A stretch of DNA of 64,000 bases from Asparagopsis taxiformis (GCA_030407315.1 JALQPE010002660.1:19922-83921); one strand, 5' to 3'; positions 1 to 13,000 are shown, numbered from the stretch's first letter. Translations and numbers: made by a program. The notes: a model not told the origin generated them from the sequence alone.

Positions 1-1
1 G

Positions 2-601
2 AAGGGATTCAAGGAAGGCTCCAAGCTCAGGTTCGGTAGAACAGGTCTTCGGATGCTGCTCACAGGGTCGGGCTGTGATCGTCAGATACCTCATCTGGAC
101 TTCACATACCCCGGTCCACCGCCAGGGGAACCCAACCGATACTACGGTAAACCTGCACCAGATCCTGACTATGCATTCATTGCAACTGGTGCAGTGGGTT
201 CCCCGATTCTGGTACGACCTCGCAGCCATACCTTCCTCAACTCCCCACGCAAGGCCTTCCTGGACGTCTGGCCCCATCTCGTTCCCAAGTTGGTCTGGAT
301 ACCTCCCTTCTCTGTTTTTGTCTCTCGTGGAGACTTGGAACATGCAGGTCCAGGATGGCAGGACCACGATTTCGTGAAGACCAGGCTTTCCAACACTGGA
401 ATGCCGTATGGTCACCATATTCGGGTCCACACAATGGCTGCGCGTGTCTCCTCCGAGCTCGTCAACGACCTAGTTTATGCGCCAGGGCTGGGTGACGACC
501 CCAATGCTCTGCCGGAGCCCTACGATTTCGATCACGACTACGTGTCGGATAGTGATAAGGAAGAGGAAAGTAGTAGCGAAGAGTATATTACAGTTGAATA
601 G
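2..601 (+). CDS. C-terminal part of a predicted 2OG-Fe(II) dioxygenase (5' end outside window)
   Basis: The reading frame is open from base 2, so the gene enters from the left and only about 200 residues are seen. It carries a double-stranded beta-helix signature: an H-x-D pair (HLD, 92-100), a second histidine in GDLEH (341-343), and an arginine in IRVH (422-424) suited to binding 2-oxoglutarate. The segments GLRMLL before the HLD and the PPF/SVFV stretch before GDLEH match the same places in the two paralogues ending at 45589 and 50744, which confirms the frame. The tail is acidic and serine-rich. Family knowledge says such enzymes oxidise a substrate using Fe(II), O2 and 2-oxoglutarate. 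The substrate here is unknown; a nucleic-acid base (TET/JBP-like) is an inference from the neighbours of the paralogues. The frame ends at a TAG. Confidence 0.6.
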   Translation, partial: KGFKEGSKLRFGRTGLRMLLTGSGCDRQIPHLDFTYPGPPPGEPNRYYGKPAPDPDYAFIATGAVGSPILVRPRSHTFLNSPRKAFLDVWPHLVPKLVWIPPFSVFVSRGDLEHAGPGWQDHDFVKTRLSNTGMPYGHHIRVHTMAARVSSELVNDLVYAPGLGDDPNALPEPYDFDHDYVSDSDKEEESSSEEYITVE

Positions 602-818
602 ATAGCATATTAACTATAACATGCTCTAAACTGATATTTCTCTTGTTTCCATGTTCTCCCACATTCCTATAGTCTACTTGTAGTTTGTCAGAATCTCCTT
701 CCGTTGATAGTCCTCTGCCCTCTCCCCTTCTCGTGCATGGCAAGGTAAAGAATGGTAGTATACTAGTTGCAACCAGTGTGCCTTCGCAAGTCGCGAAGGG
801 CGCTGGACCCCTGGCGTT

Positions 819-956
819 GAGGTCCTAAAATTTGGTAATTTTTTTCGCTCCGAAATTACTGCAGTAAAAAGCGATCTAGCAAAGTGCACCAACCTAGATC
901 ACTTTTTACTGCAGTAATTTCGGAGCGAAAAAAATTACCAATTTTTTACATCTCCC
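819..956. mobile_element. Foldback MITE, copy 1
   Basis: Two long arms form a hairpin. The left arm (about 830-880) and right arm (about 893-945) share the core ATTACTGCAGTAAAAAG and its complement around a short loop near 881-892. The right end reads CATCTCCC. The copy at 1707-1846 is almost the same sequence, which shows a dispersed element rather than a chance palindrome. Confidence 0.75.
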
Positions 957-1706
957 GTTCCATGGACACCGCGTTGACAGAGGTGCTCAAACCAGGGAAC
1001 CTGGCCACGTAAGCACGGTTGAGCTATCACTGTTTCAACAAAGTTAGTCATGTTGCAGCACTTCACAGAACACAACATTATTTTGAAATCACTAGTTTGT
1101 ACAACATTCCCATAGGTAAACGACCCATTCCGAATTCTGACTAGACATAGCAGCCACTAAACATACGTGTAAGACTTTTGAATTCCTGCTGCGGCTGGAA
1201 TGCAATATGCACTATCCAAGTCTTTCCAAATAGGGGCTATCCCATACGTAGGGTACATGAAGTGAAGCTTTAAAGAAGTTTGGTCTATTTTACCTGGTAG
1301 TTTGTCTCGTCGACTTCACTTCCTAGATCATCTATATATAGACATGTAGTATACCGCGGAATGGGTCCTATGACAATAATACTCCTAATGACCTATTGAG
1401 ATTATCCTGTACGTACCTTCCCCTCTCGATATAACACATTAGAGTCGTATACGACTAAACCTACAACTATGATTACAGAAAAGGATAAATGATGCCCACT
1501 GAGTACAAAGTACAGCATACACCTTGATGTTAACGCGTTCAATGTGCTCGCATAACTTCCTCTCCAAGGTTGGGAAGTAAACGTGCGTGTATAACAGCCT
1601 CCGAGGAGGTGATGTCCCGAGCGCCCCAGGGAACTCAAGCGCTGCATATGGGGCTAATTCCGGTGCAGGTTGTTGGAAAAGCCCAAGTTCGGCGCCCGGA
1701 AGCTCA

Positions 1707-1846
1707 GGGAGATGTTGAAATTTGGTAATTTTTTTCACTCCGAAATTACTGCAGTAAAAAGTGATCTAGCAAAGTGCACCAACCTAGATCACTTTTTACT
1801 GCAGTAATTTCGGAGCGAAAAAAATTATCAAATTTCAACATCTCCC
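1707..1846. mobile_element. Foldback MITE, copy 2
   Basis: This copy has better-preserved ends than copy 1: GGGAGATGTTGAAATTTG on the left and its complement on the right. The arms are about 60 bp around the same loop. It ends about 215 bp before the transposase start at 2062. Confidence 0.8.
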
Positions 1847-2061
1847 GTTCCATGAATGATTTCTGTTTATGGGTAGTATAGTCGTATGTTCAACTGAGCA
1901 AGGTCATAGTTAAACTATTAGACTGTAACGGTCGACTTATTCATGTTCTCCCTTTCTACAGCTTTATATCTGTGTGTTTCGTTTCTATGCTCACTACAGC
2001 AAGGCCTACACGCGGTCCCTCACACACATATCAGAGCCTGCATATTGTCTGTCATCGAGAC

Positions 2062-5000
2062 ATGGCAAGACCGAGAAAGTCTAGGACTGGCCTACGACTA
2101 CGATACAACAATGTATACCCTGGTCGTAATCGGGCTCGGCGTTCGACTACCAGAACAGTTTCTGACCCTTTCTCCGTCCATCACATGGGCTGGAGACCAA
2201 TGCAAAACCCTCTTCCTCCCCCACAAATAGACCATGACAGCACTTTGAACATTCCCCAGAATCCAAATGCTATCAACCACCGGCTCCCAGATGCAACACC
2301 CCCTTCCTCCCCTGTCCTGGATACGTCTACAACTGGGAACAATAGCTTGCATGCTATTGCTCTGGTACCCATGGATACCACTGTCTCTCTGGAGTACGCA
2401 AAAAGCGAAGAGGGAAACACCCTGCCACCTCCAGCAGTTGAAAACCTATCCACCATTCCCGACCATTGTGATATGATACTTCCTTCTAGGAGTGAACCTG
2501 CTTCTGCTGTTGCGACAGTTCCTACTGAATTCCATCACGATAGTTCTGACGAACCCGATGATGTATTCTCAGAACATGATACCGTGTCGAATGATAAAGA
2601 CCTGCTACTACAGGAGGAGGCAGAAGCGAAGCTCCTAATCTCTTCTCCCTTTATCATGAACACGTCCAATCCAGACAAAGCTCGCAATTACATGACACAA
2701 TGGACTACGCTGTATACTGTCGCAAAGCTGACAGGCTCCACAAAAAGTACTGCCGCTAGCTTGCAGGAAGATCGTGTTTTGTTCGATTTCGCGAGAAAAG
2801 GCTCAACGAATAAACATGTTCAGCAAGGTCTGCCTCATTATTCGACAATAGTGCGTAAGGTGAGACCGTGGCTATTCTACAATGCATGGTTGCGTTCAGA
2901 AACCGTTTATTTTCCTGTAAACGTAGAGCGCAGTGCAGCCCGTGTTGCCTCTCTCTGCAATTCTACGAAGAAGCAAGGTCGAACAAAACAAAGCTAGTCA
3001 ATCAGCACCTGTACTTATCGTTCCACCAAGCGAATATGCACGAGCAGACATTACTACACCACAAATATTCGACCTTGCGTGGCGTGATAACACACAATTG
3101 GATGCTTCCGACTCGGATGAGTTACTAAGTTTCCATGGTAATGTGTGTACATCCAGGATAGGAAAATTCAGAGAGTACTCTCTGAAAGGACAAAACTATA
3201 CTCTGAGGGCAGAGGAGGATAAGGATGGCTCTCCGGTTCCTGCTTTCGGGGGTAGTATTGTGGAGCTTCGAGTGATATCAGGGCGGCACGCCTCTCCTCT
3301 AGATCCTACTCTCAGTTCCCTTTTCCAACAGGAATCACTATCTTCCAGCCATGAGTCGTTCAAAGCTCTCACATCTTCTTCGTGGATTAACTCTGGTGCC
3401 GCATTTCATAGCAGGCTTTCGGTCTCCCCGCATTCATATGGGTCCGCCTTCATCCTTCAGAAAGAGTCGTTCCGGGAATATGCTCGGCCGGGTGATCACC
3501 TGACAGTTTTATCACCCAGTCCTGAGTGCAACCCTACTCAAAATTGTGGTATACAGTTCTTCATTGGGCTTGTCGTCAGCTCTCCCGGACCGCCAGGCCC
3601 ATCACAAAAACTGCTCTTTCTCGTCAACTCTGAAGGGCATTACAAAGTTGTCGGCGGAACTCGTGCAATCAATAATGTCAAGTTATTGAAACCAGGCACG
3701 AGCCCCAGCCCCTTTCATCCTACACATCTCCGTGGGGTTCTCAGCTGCGGTACCACATACTACGTCTATCCATTTCTTTTATACTGCGATGACTTCAATG
3801 AAGCCTCTGGTAAGAAAGGGAGTGCTGGAGGATGCTATATGCTCCCAATGGGTCTTCCGCTGGACTGTCGCCGGAACAGTTCTGCTGTGCGCGTTATCGG
3901 TGTCACAGGTCCTGGTGTTAGTACAAACCATATCCTTCGACATATCTCTAGAGACATTATTCAAGGATGTACGTCGGGGTTTCGTGATGTCGATCCAGAC
4001 GGCAATGAATGTCTAATTTTCCTGGACTTTATTGGTTTCGTATCGGATTATCCTGCCTGTTCTCATGTGCTGGATGTCATGGGGCACAACGCAGACTGCC
4101 CATGCCATTTGTGTTTCTTTGTAAGAGGGGGGAAATATGGGAAGAACTCGCAGTTTGGCTACGACACCCGTTTACATTCGAGCTCTGATACACACTTTCG
4201 CACATCCGAGCGAACAGCTGCTGTTCAGTCATCGGAAAGTTCTGCAAACATCTTGAAGTATCTGGGTTTGAGAACAGTGCAAAATATCACAGACACTCCA
4301 TTGCATCTCATTGAAAGACTACTTCATGAAGCTAGGTCCAAAGGGCTAGTTCCAACCGGGACACCACTCGGAAACGATGGTCTACGAATCCCTGTCGTGC
4401 CTGCTATTCTGGACCCATACCGTTCGACGTTTGTTGGAATTGACCATCTCCTCCACGGACTGGCAAAGGATGCTCTGGACAATGCTTTTTCAAGCTTGCC
4501 TAATGATGGTGTGAGAAGGCTGGCCGACAGGTTCATGGTGGATGCCTCCGTGTATTGGGTCTCGCAAATCAGAACAAGATATATAACTTCAACGCAGGTG
4601 AAACTCATACAATGGGAATCTCGGACAGATTTGCAGTTCTCCTCGTCGCCGAACACTGCTTCAGGTCTTCTCTGAAATTCCAATCGCAGACTACAAGGTC
4701 ATCCGAAGGTAGCGGTTCAAGGTCACTCCAGGCTTCTGAAGAGCAACGCCATCTGTCCCTAGAACTTGTTCGTCTCCTGTCCTCTATATCTGCAGCTACA
4801 TACTTCCTACCACGAAACAATATCGACGGTTCTGAGGCAGTACAGAGAGCTACAGGGAATTCTGCGCACAACAGTCTCCGTCGTCTGCAGCAGCTATCGA
4901 AAGAATATGCTACTCTAGTGGATGACCTGCTCAAGACTGTTCCTACCAGACAGCGGAGCACAGCGGTCTCGAAGAAACGGAAGATGCAGACAGAAGGTAT

Positions 5001-6108
5001 AGTAACGAATGATAATGACCACATTGAGATGGAAAACAAGACTGCTGGATTCCGGGCAAGGAAGATTCTTGACAATAAGCCAAACTTGCACCGTCTCATT
5101 GAGGCATTTGAACACACTGTTCCTCTGCTCGGACACGCTCGCCAGGTAGCTGAGCTATCATTCGAAGCAACACATCAACAAATGAAACGAGGTCTAGAGC
5201 ATTCCGGAGGTGCTGACAGACAGTTGGATGCTATGTTAGCGGCACTCGGAAACTATTGGAAAGGAAGCCTCCATCTTGCTTTGAAAAGTTTCTCCAATTC
5301 TACTCCAGCATCTGTGGAGAGACAACGTTCTAAACGGTTTCTCCTTCGTGTTCTATTCGGACGGGAGCACTGTAAATCCATGGAGAACCTCCCGGCTAGT
5401 ACGCTGCATGACCTCTGTCAAGAACCTCTTCTCGAACATTTGAATAGGTCTTCTTTACCATTCTTCTCTTCTCCATATTCATATTACTCGTGGACAGGAG
5501 TTCCCTCTTCATTACCACAGCAGGATTTTTCCTGTGGGCAGAATTCGGATGCAGTCATGCTTCGTGGAAAACCATGCAAGGGAGCACGTCTCAGTTCTGC
5601 CCACCCTGCCTGTGCAGCTTCGCCCTCTGCTGCGTCTCGGGACTTTTCAAAGCCACAAGAAATAGCTTCTGGCTGTGTAGTACAAGCTTGCTACTCAGCT
5701 TCCCCGTCTTCTAGAATTCTACAGAAGACCTGTTCGCCTTCTTTTTGGGCTGTTACCACCGTGTTTGACCTGACTATTGATGGAAACATTGGTTCACCTG
5801 GAAACGTTTGCATAGACGAATCTCACCAGGAAAACCTGTCTCCACCACACGCTATTGTTCTTCCAGTTATCAAGCAGAAGTCCTCCCCCACTACGTTTGC
5901 TCCGAACACCGATTCCGGCTCCTGGTTTCTCCCTCTCACTTCAGGGGTTCGTAAGGTTGGTCTCCTCCACAATTGTAGCCCTTCATTATGTTCTGTGGAG
6001 CAAGGCACTTCGAATGGAGGAATTACGCATGGAGGTCCTTCGTTTATGGATGGTGGTTCCTTCTCTATTTTCGCAAGAGCAGATGGATATCCGCCAAGGA
6101 CTGCATGA
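2062..6108 (+). pseudogene. tnp2/Plavaka-like transposase, family A, with frame breaks
   Basis: Three overlapping frames make one protein: about 2062-2997, 2990-4600 and 4560-6108. They are joined by a +1 shift near 2990 and a -1 shift near 4560-4620. I chose the ATG at 2062 because it opens with a basic MARPRKSR segment like MAPRRTPIRKK at 25076. The protein aligns along its length with the transposase at 38121-41120: GGCYMLP, GPGVSTN, DYPACSH followed by a CHLC zinc-knuckle pair, a DPYRS-x-DHLLHGL block, and HRLIEAF...E-x-THQQMKRG. In tnp2-type transposases these blocks surround the RNase-H-fold acidic residues. Both proteins end with a GG...DG-x-PPR-x-A tail. The role would be cut-and-paste DNA transposition. 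The breaks suggest a dead copy unless they are assembly errors. Confidence 0.65.
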
Positions 6109-6371
6109 TACTCTAGGGTCTAGTACATAAGCTTTTCTACCATATTACTTCCCGTAAACAAACTTCCTCATATTGTAGCGTTTCCGTCACATACATCCAC
6201 CTTGACATTGGCCATACTTAAGTCCCTTGTCCCAAAACCTGTGAGACACTATGTTCTATTCTATGTAACCATCTCTAATTCCTCGTCTATACCATTCATG
6301 CTTCTTCCAGAGCTTATCCTTTCCTTGAACTGCCTCAAGCATGAACCAGCATCCTCAGGGCGGAACGTACC

Positions 6372-6488
6372 ACAATAAAATTAAAGTAAAATTAGGTTTC
6401 TTTTACTGCAGTAAAAACTGATCTACCAAATGCATCTTCCTAGATCACTTTTTACTGCAGTAACTAGTCATTTTTTTCTAATTTTTCA
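6372..6488. mobile_element. Diverged foldback MITE, copy 3
   Basis: Paired TTTTACTGCAGTAA cores and TAGATCAC segments show kinship with the elements at 819-956 and 1707-1846. The outer arms have diverged. It lies about 265 bp downstream of the transposase stop at 6108. Confidence 0.6.
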
Positions 6489-6550
6489 TCATTGGCTCCT
6501 CAGCCTGCAATACACGTTTCCGCTCACAAGCGTGCAGCTGCACGCCAGCT

Positions 6551-6590
6551 GTAATGAAATAGAACACTACCTAGTGTTCTATTTCATTAC
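6551..6590. repeat. Perfect 19-bp-arm palindrome
   Basis: Left arm 6551-6569 and right arm 6572-6590 are exact reverse complements around a 2-nt centre. Degenerate direct repeats of GTCCATGACGT follow at 6591-6642. It may be a small foldback element or a cruciform site. Confidence 0.8.
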
Positions 6591-6809
6591 GTGTTCATGA
6601 CGAGTCCATCTCGAGTCCATGACGTGTCCATGACGTGTTCATAGATCATCGATGATCTGTTTCTGATTTGTCAGTACGAAAAGCGCGCGCTTTCTCACTA
6701 CGCAAGTGAAATACGCGACCTCTGGGCTCACTCTGCAGCAGTATTTAAGCCTTGCGTCACGCCGGGCAACATCGCCAGCACCTGTCGCTCGGAGCACACC
6801 ACCTACGCA

Positions 6810-6872
6810 GGATGGGGCGGCGGAGTGCAATCACATCCCTACGGATGTGATTGTGCCCCGCCGCCTCCATCC
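6810..6872. repeat. GC-rich hairpin, arms of about 29 bp
   Basis: GGATGG...CAATCACATCC (6810-6838) pairs with the stretch ending 6872, with very few mismatches and a loop of about 4 nt. It is unlike the AT-rich surroundings. Confidence 0.75.
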
Positions 6873-7518
6873 TACGATAAGGTTTTCCAGCTCATTTAGT
6901 CTTTTAGCCATTCCTCCCATTCTCTTTTTCTGCGGTTCTTCGTTGTTCTTCTGCTAACATACTTTTCTGCCTTTCCTACTTTCTGTTTCGTCTTTCTCCA
7001 GGGCTACTGTCATTACTACGTTTTCTCACTTCTAATCGAGCTTTTGGCATACCGTTTCCAGCACTAACCACTGTGTCATCCACTTCTTTCCATCTATGTG
7101 CCAGCAGAAGTTTCTGGGTTCTCTACAATCCGCTTACTCAAGCTCTGGCTCCACTATCAACGGTATGTTCTCTCGCTTCTAACCATGCTTCTAGCGTTGA
7201 TGAAGTTACATTCCTAGCACTAACCATTGATTCATCTATTCTTTTCCTTCCAGGTGCCAACAGAAATTTCTGGCTTCCCCTCATCTCTCTTTTCATGCCT
7301 ATATGTATTTGTAGTTACTTTATGTAGAGCTAGTGTTTTGCCGTTTAGTATCTGCCATGGTGGCATAGTTCATAGTTCCGTAGTGCAGTGTACAGATGAT
7401 CTTCATGTCGTTAAACTTTTGGCGTTAGCTGCCCATTTACCTATTCCATATCCACTACACCATATCGTAAATCTTGCGTACCCGCTACTGGCTGCAACCT
7501 AGTCTAATTCATTGTCCC

Positions 7519-8369
7519 TATGCCGATTTCCATTCTACCTAGATATCGTTTCAGTCAGACCTATCCGTCCTGCAGTTTCTCCGCAAAAGTGCGATGTGCC
7601 GCCCGTTCTACCTTTCAGTTTCTACCCAGAGCGCCCACCGGTGCAACCACTCTACCCAGTGGACATGGTCCACGCCCACTCGACGGTACAACCACTCTAC
7701 CCAGTGGACATGGTCCACGCCCACCCGACGGTACAACTACTCTACCCAGTGGACATGGTCCACGCCCACCCGACGGTACAACCACTACATCCAGTGGAAG
7801 TGAACCGTACCCATTACAGTGCTCCACGGTGGAATAATACCAGTGTCACGAGCAGGTGTTATAATAGAATATATCCGGGCTTTACACAGTACTGTAGTTT
7901 GGAAACTAACCGCGCTTTGCCTTGGGCCGTACATGCCCAGTCAATGGTCCCTTTCCAGATTATCGTTTGGCCAGTTCCACAAGTCAGCTTGGTCACGTCC
8001 CATAAGCAAAAAGTCACCTACTCTGGAATTATTCCAATGAATACAATAATCATACTTTGGTCACCGTCCATTCAGCGAGTGCTGCTTACGCCTGGTTTCA
8101 GACACCGGACCGTCACGGTGTGCCCATTATATTTTATAGTTTATTTCTACGAATCGCTCTGCACCTTCCACCACATATCGCAGTCACGGTGCACCCCATA
8201 TCCAACTATACCCATATACAGTACTAGTTCCATTCCAACAGTCCGTGCCTGCGTGACTTGGCCCGTTCTAGTCAACCCGCCGTCCTGCTCATATATGGAC
8301 GTGGTTCATTTCCATCCCTACGTGTCCTTCCGTACATGGTTCAGCCATCACCTCACGGCCACACCATAG
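7519..8369 (+). CDS. Doubtful repeat-containing reading frame
   Basis: An open frame of about 280 codons carries three to four 15-residue repeats of the type YPVDMVHAH (coded by 7641-7800). The repeat length is a multiple of three, so all three plus frames stay open there, which weakens the case for coding. There is no clear ATG at the 5' end, and no domain, signal peptide or membrane segment stands out. A non-coding tandem repeat is about as likely. Confidence 0.2.
7641..7800 (+). repeat. 45-bp tandem repeat, about 3.5 units
   Basis: TCTACCCAGTGGACATGGTC recurs at 7651, 7696 and 7741, with a decayed fourth unit near 7786. The period is exactly 45 bp. Confidence 0.9.
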
Positions 8370-8556
8370 TTCTGCTTGGTTCCTGCCTACTGTAAAACAA
8401 AATCGCCGTGCTGGTCTCAGCCCATGATTTTTTACATTTTTTTCGATGGGCCTTATCCAAACGTTGGGGATGGGCGTTCCGCTAAAATATGGTGACTAAT
8501 TCTACTGTACGATACGGCATTTTCCATGGAATATTCTCTATTTTTGCTTATCCTGT

Positions 8557-8653
8557 GTGCCGTAAGGCACAATCGACCCGCCGAAATCAAGGTTTTTTAC
8601 AATATTTTTGCTGCCCGAAATTCTACAATTTCTGGGCTGGCCAGCAATGCAAT
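8557..8653 (+). mobile_element. Fragment of the methyltransferase-element TIR
   Basis: It begins with GTGCCGTAAGGCAC and runs through AATTTCTGGGCTGGCCAGC, matching the inner half of the inverted repeats at 9511-9742 and 13486-13687. The outer half is missing. Confidence 0.75.
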
Positions 8654-8960
8654 AGCTATCTGCTCTAAACCGATTCAAACAAGCAGAAAGAATCCTCTCC
8701 TTCATGACGATGCTCTCGAATTGAGTGCAATGCAACGGTCTCCCTCCAAGAGAACGACAAAGCATCGTCTTTTCCAAGGCATTTCCGTACGAAAAATAAT
8801 CGTAAAACATATTTGACTTTAACCTAACAGCTATCGCGAGCACCGTACTCAGCTATATTTCCTCTGTAATTTCCTTCCTCCAACCAATCAATAGCCGCTT
8901 GGTCACAGGCTTAAAAGCCTTCCACTATCTGTCCTATCCATCGAAGACCCTCGGAGGGTC

Positions 8961-9255
8961 CATCAACGGAGGTGGAGGAGGCTATGGTGGAAGCCTGGAG
9001 AACATGTGAGATGTCAGTACCCATGGATCACAAGAACATGTTGAGGTGCGGTTCGGATATTCTTTCCATTAACGGAGGTGGAGGAGGCTATGGTAGAAGC
9101 CTGGAGAACATGTGAGATGTCAGTACCCATGGATCACAAGAACATGTTCAGGTCCGGTTCGGATACTGTTGCCATTAACGGAGGTGGAGGAGGCTATGGT
9201 GGAAGCCTGGAGAAGAATAGAGTAGTCCTATACCCATGGATCACAAGAAGACGTT
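8961..9255 (+). repeat. 105-bp tandem repeat, about 2.8 units
   Basis: Units start at 8961, 9067 and 9172 with AACGGAGGTGGAGGAGGCTA. The second unit is almost identical to the first; the third diverges after about 85 bp. No continuous coding frame crosses the units. Confidence 0.9.
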
Positions 9256-9510
9256 GTTGGGCTCCTTTTCGAAGCCCATTCGTCTCTTGAATAAATTTAG
9301 CACCCAAATCATATACGATTGCCGAGTTGACACCCCGTATGTCTCGTTGGTAGAAATAGCAGGGGTTCCACCACTCAGCTGGCGGGAAGTAGTTACTGAT
9401 TATATGAGATATGGCTTAGCTCCCGCCAAAACCGATAGCTCTGGGCTCAGGTTCTCCAAATGTGGTTATACGAATGTGTTCTGACAATGCTAGAAGACGA
9501 ATATCTGCAT

Positions 9511-9742
9511 CCTGATTTGAATTAAAATTTGGGCTATTCTCAAAAACATGCACATGTGAACATGTTTTTGAGATGGGGATGTGCCGTACGGCACAATCGA
9601 CCGCCCAAATCGATGTTTTTTTGCAATATTTTTTCTGCCCGAAATTGTATACAATTATACAAAATGAAATTCTATAGAATTTCTGGTCTGGCCAGCAATG
9701 CATCTGAGCTGGACATCCCCATGTCCAGTGGCCGTCCGGATG
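9511..9742 (+). repeat. Left terminal inverted repeat
   Basis: Reverse-complement partner of 13486-13687. Similarity is high from 9511 to about 9705, apart from a small AT-rich insertion near 9650-9670, then fades. Confidence 0.85.
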
Positions 9743-10068
9743 TCGCTCACCTGGTAAGCGTGATGCACCTGTGACAACCTATGTGACTGCAGTCACAGCC
9801 GCCATGGCGGCCGTGCAGTACAACCCTCAAAGACAGGGAATCACAATCTTTTTAAAATTTTTCTCTACCACGTATCTGTCACAACTTATTACCTACACCG
9901 GTTACGGGTTTCAAGACCTTTCCAGTGCTGTGTACCCGTATACTCTGTTCCGTTCGATATCAACCAGTGTTCCTCACGAAAGAGTGCAAACGTCACGAGA
10001 TACGTCGTCAAATTTGACTGTCTCGCCGAGCGGTCGCCATCCTGTACCGAATTTCCACTCATTCCATT

Positions 10069-13000
10069 ATGACGAATAAGCGCAGACGCAACAGCAATCC
10101 GATCGTTGACGACGCAACCGTGCCAATTCTGCGCGAACCCGCTAGCCCTTGGGAGGATTCTAGTGACATGGGTACACGTCGAAACGTAGGTCGCGCCGCC
10201 CGCGAAACTACTCTCGCTGGCAAAGACTTCCTCCGCCTCTTGCTGGATTTGTTCGCCCACTCAAGTTTCGCAGACTTGACGGACAAGCCGGGAGGTTTCA
10301 CATACGCGGACCTTGGCGCTTGGGTTGCGCAGGGCACAGAAGAACAATTTCTGGCGCTGCAAGGTCGACTCAGCATGGCCTTCAGCGGTCGTTCGAAGAA
10401 TGCTGGAGTCGAGGCGGATGTTGCCGAAATCGTCATGGCAGAGATGAACGTTGAGCGAGCCAAGCAGATTGTTCGTCTGGCATTACCGATTGCCGAGTTT
10501 TCAAGACAGGATGAGCGTATCGGGCAATGGGTTGAGCACTGCATCCTTTCTGGGATCGTGCCGCAGACCTTCCTTATTGGATGTAACATGCTTCCTTCGC
10601 CACTACAGGCGCGCGCAGCGCGGGGAACCAAGCGCCTTCGTTCTTGCTCCACCGGAAACGTTCGAGGTATTGATGTATTTCCAAGCGTTGTCTATCATCC
10701 GAAATCACAACAAGAACCTGCCGCGTCGCCGAATAGGCGACGCGGCCGAAGAGGGGAACGAAGCCGCACGCGTCCCAGCCCATCGGAAAAGCACTAATCG
10801 AGCTTGTTACGTGGTTCAAGTTTTATACCATGCTTGGACCGATGTGGCCTTCGCCGCAAAGTTTTCCAGCTTCGAAGAGTTGATGGCGCCGTACATCATT
10901 TTCGACAGCAGTGAGCATTGGTTTGACGTGCTCGATGAAGGTCTATTCGCACCGATGGAGCAGAAGCTAGATCTCTACCACGACAAAGCTCCCCTATCTC
11001 ATCCTGATGGATATGGTGGAAAAGTAGAGACAAGAACCAGTGCGCAGCACAGTGCATTTAGGGACCTTGTGAGGAAGTTCTTCGACCGGTTGCAGTTTCT
11101 TATCGTCAACCCGGACCTGTACACCTGGCCGGAGTCCGACCGCTGGGGGGCGCTGGAAATATACTTGTCAAGCGGAAATCCGGACAAGCTGCCAGCGTAC
11201 TTTGACACCCTCGACGAAGACGTTATGGCTGTCCTCCGCCCGGCACCACAAGCCGCGGACGCAGAAAAGGTCCCCAAGCCGGTTGATGACACTCCCACTC
11301 GTCGCAACACAGGAGGGAGAGGTTTGGTTCCGTCGACAAGACACACAACCAGGCTTCAACTTGGACCTGGGAGGACCAGTCTTACTGCCCAAGGGCCGTC
11401 TCCCCCGTCACCGTCACCCCATGCGACAGAAGAGCAGGAAAGTGAAGGGCAGGCTCTCGCAAAGGACTTTCTTTCGAAAATGAGTCAGTATTGCCGGGTG
11501 TACGACGTCCCTTTCGAAGATTTGGTCAGTGCCGACGAGAGCCGAGAACACGTGCCCATCACGGGCAACGTTCAGCTCATTCTGACTGATCCGCCCTACA
11601 ATGTTCGTCGTAAGAGGAACGATTCCAACTCTTCGTACGACAGGCTAACTGCAGAAGATATGCAGGCTAGCATCGAAGTGTTTGACGAGCTGTTGCGCCC
11701 CGGTGGCCACGGCATCGTGTTCTGCTCCGTTTTGCAGTTCTACGAATGGTTCCATTACTTGGAAACGTACAAAGGACCGCAGTCAGAAGGCCCAACCGAT
11801 GCTGCTGCCAGTGATGACGGGTCGGATGAAGAAGAGGTTACGTCCATGAATTCGGACTCCGAAGCATCGCAGCACAGTGGCGAAGAAAGTGCGGATGAGG
11901 AGGAGGACGAGGAGGACGTCGTTCGGAATTCAGTTTTCTTCGTTGACGAGGTACCTCTGTTGTTTGTCCGACTACCTGGGCACCTCTATCAAATGCCGGG
12001 GCGGAAGAGGTACCAACGCATGAACATGGCAGAGGTCGCTATCCACTTCTGGAAGCGAGGTGTTCCGTTCAAGACTGGAAGCGAGATGGTGGCCTATAGG
12101 AACCACGGATACATGGACGGCACGTACCCGGCGTGGTGCAACGTCACCATCAATATGCCCGCCATCGATTCGAATGAGATGGTGTGGCGAACAAGGAGCA
12201 CAACCGGTGCTACGGTCAGAGTTCGTGCAGAGCAGAAGAGCGTCGCTCTCATGATGGAGTTGATCAGCCAGCATTCACAGCCTGGTGATATTGTTGTCGA
12301 TCCATTCTCTGGCACTTTCGCAACGGGAAAAGCAGCTATGAGCTTGCCTGAGCACCGTGTTTTCGTCGGCAGTGACATGGACAAATTGTGTGTGGCACGA
12401 TCGCTTCCAAAGCTGTGTGCAGTCATGTCACGTGTAATTCTTTCAAACAACACTGACATGAGGGTCACGACAGAAGCGAAACAGAGTGCTGAGAAGTTCT
12501 TGGCGTCCCCCTCTGTCACGATGCGTACGCAGAGGGAACGCAGGATCATCGAACCCCCACCTGGCCTTCCCCTGTACCAGAGGTTCCCGAAATATATTCG
12601 GCAGTACCTCTGGCAGCTGTGCCCAGAGTCGATTGCGTCGCACGAGCACATGGAAAAACCGGTACATTATTGGCCACCTTCCCTGCGCCGCTGGTTGCAA
12701 ACTGAAAACCCTCGCGTGATGCGGGCACACGATTGTGTTGCGAAAAAATTGAGCGTTCGACCATCGCTGATTAAGCATCCAAATGCAGGAAGAGGGCTCT
12801 TCGCTGAACAGACATTTAATGTTGGCGACGAAGTATGTGCATACTACGGAACTGTTGTGTACTCTGATATGAGCAAGGAGTCGATGAGGTTCGCGTACGG
12901 AGAGGGTCACATGGCGATAACGAAGGAAACATTCTTGATGTATGCCATCAAGCTGTATGCAACAGCGGAGGACGACGAAAACATCGAGCATCCAATTTGG

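Larger units (their letters stand above)
602..2061. other. Non-coding stretch with two foldback elements
   Basis: No supportable gene is seen. The stretch contains two near-identical hairpin elements (819-956 and 1707-1846), listed separately. The rest is AT-rich and unstructured. Confidence 0.6.
6109..9510. other. Non-coding stretch rich in hairpins and tandem repeats
   Basis: No gene is well supported. The stretch holds a diverged foldback element, two strong hairpins, 45-bp and 105-bp tandem repeats, and a fragment of the methyltransferase element's TIR. Each is listed separately. Confidence 0.5.

Noticed and set aside
12094..12991. Minus-strand open frames opposite the methyltransferase-SET gene
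   Set aside because: They are antisense shadows of a strongly supported gene and carry no motifs of their own.
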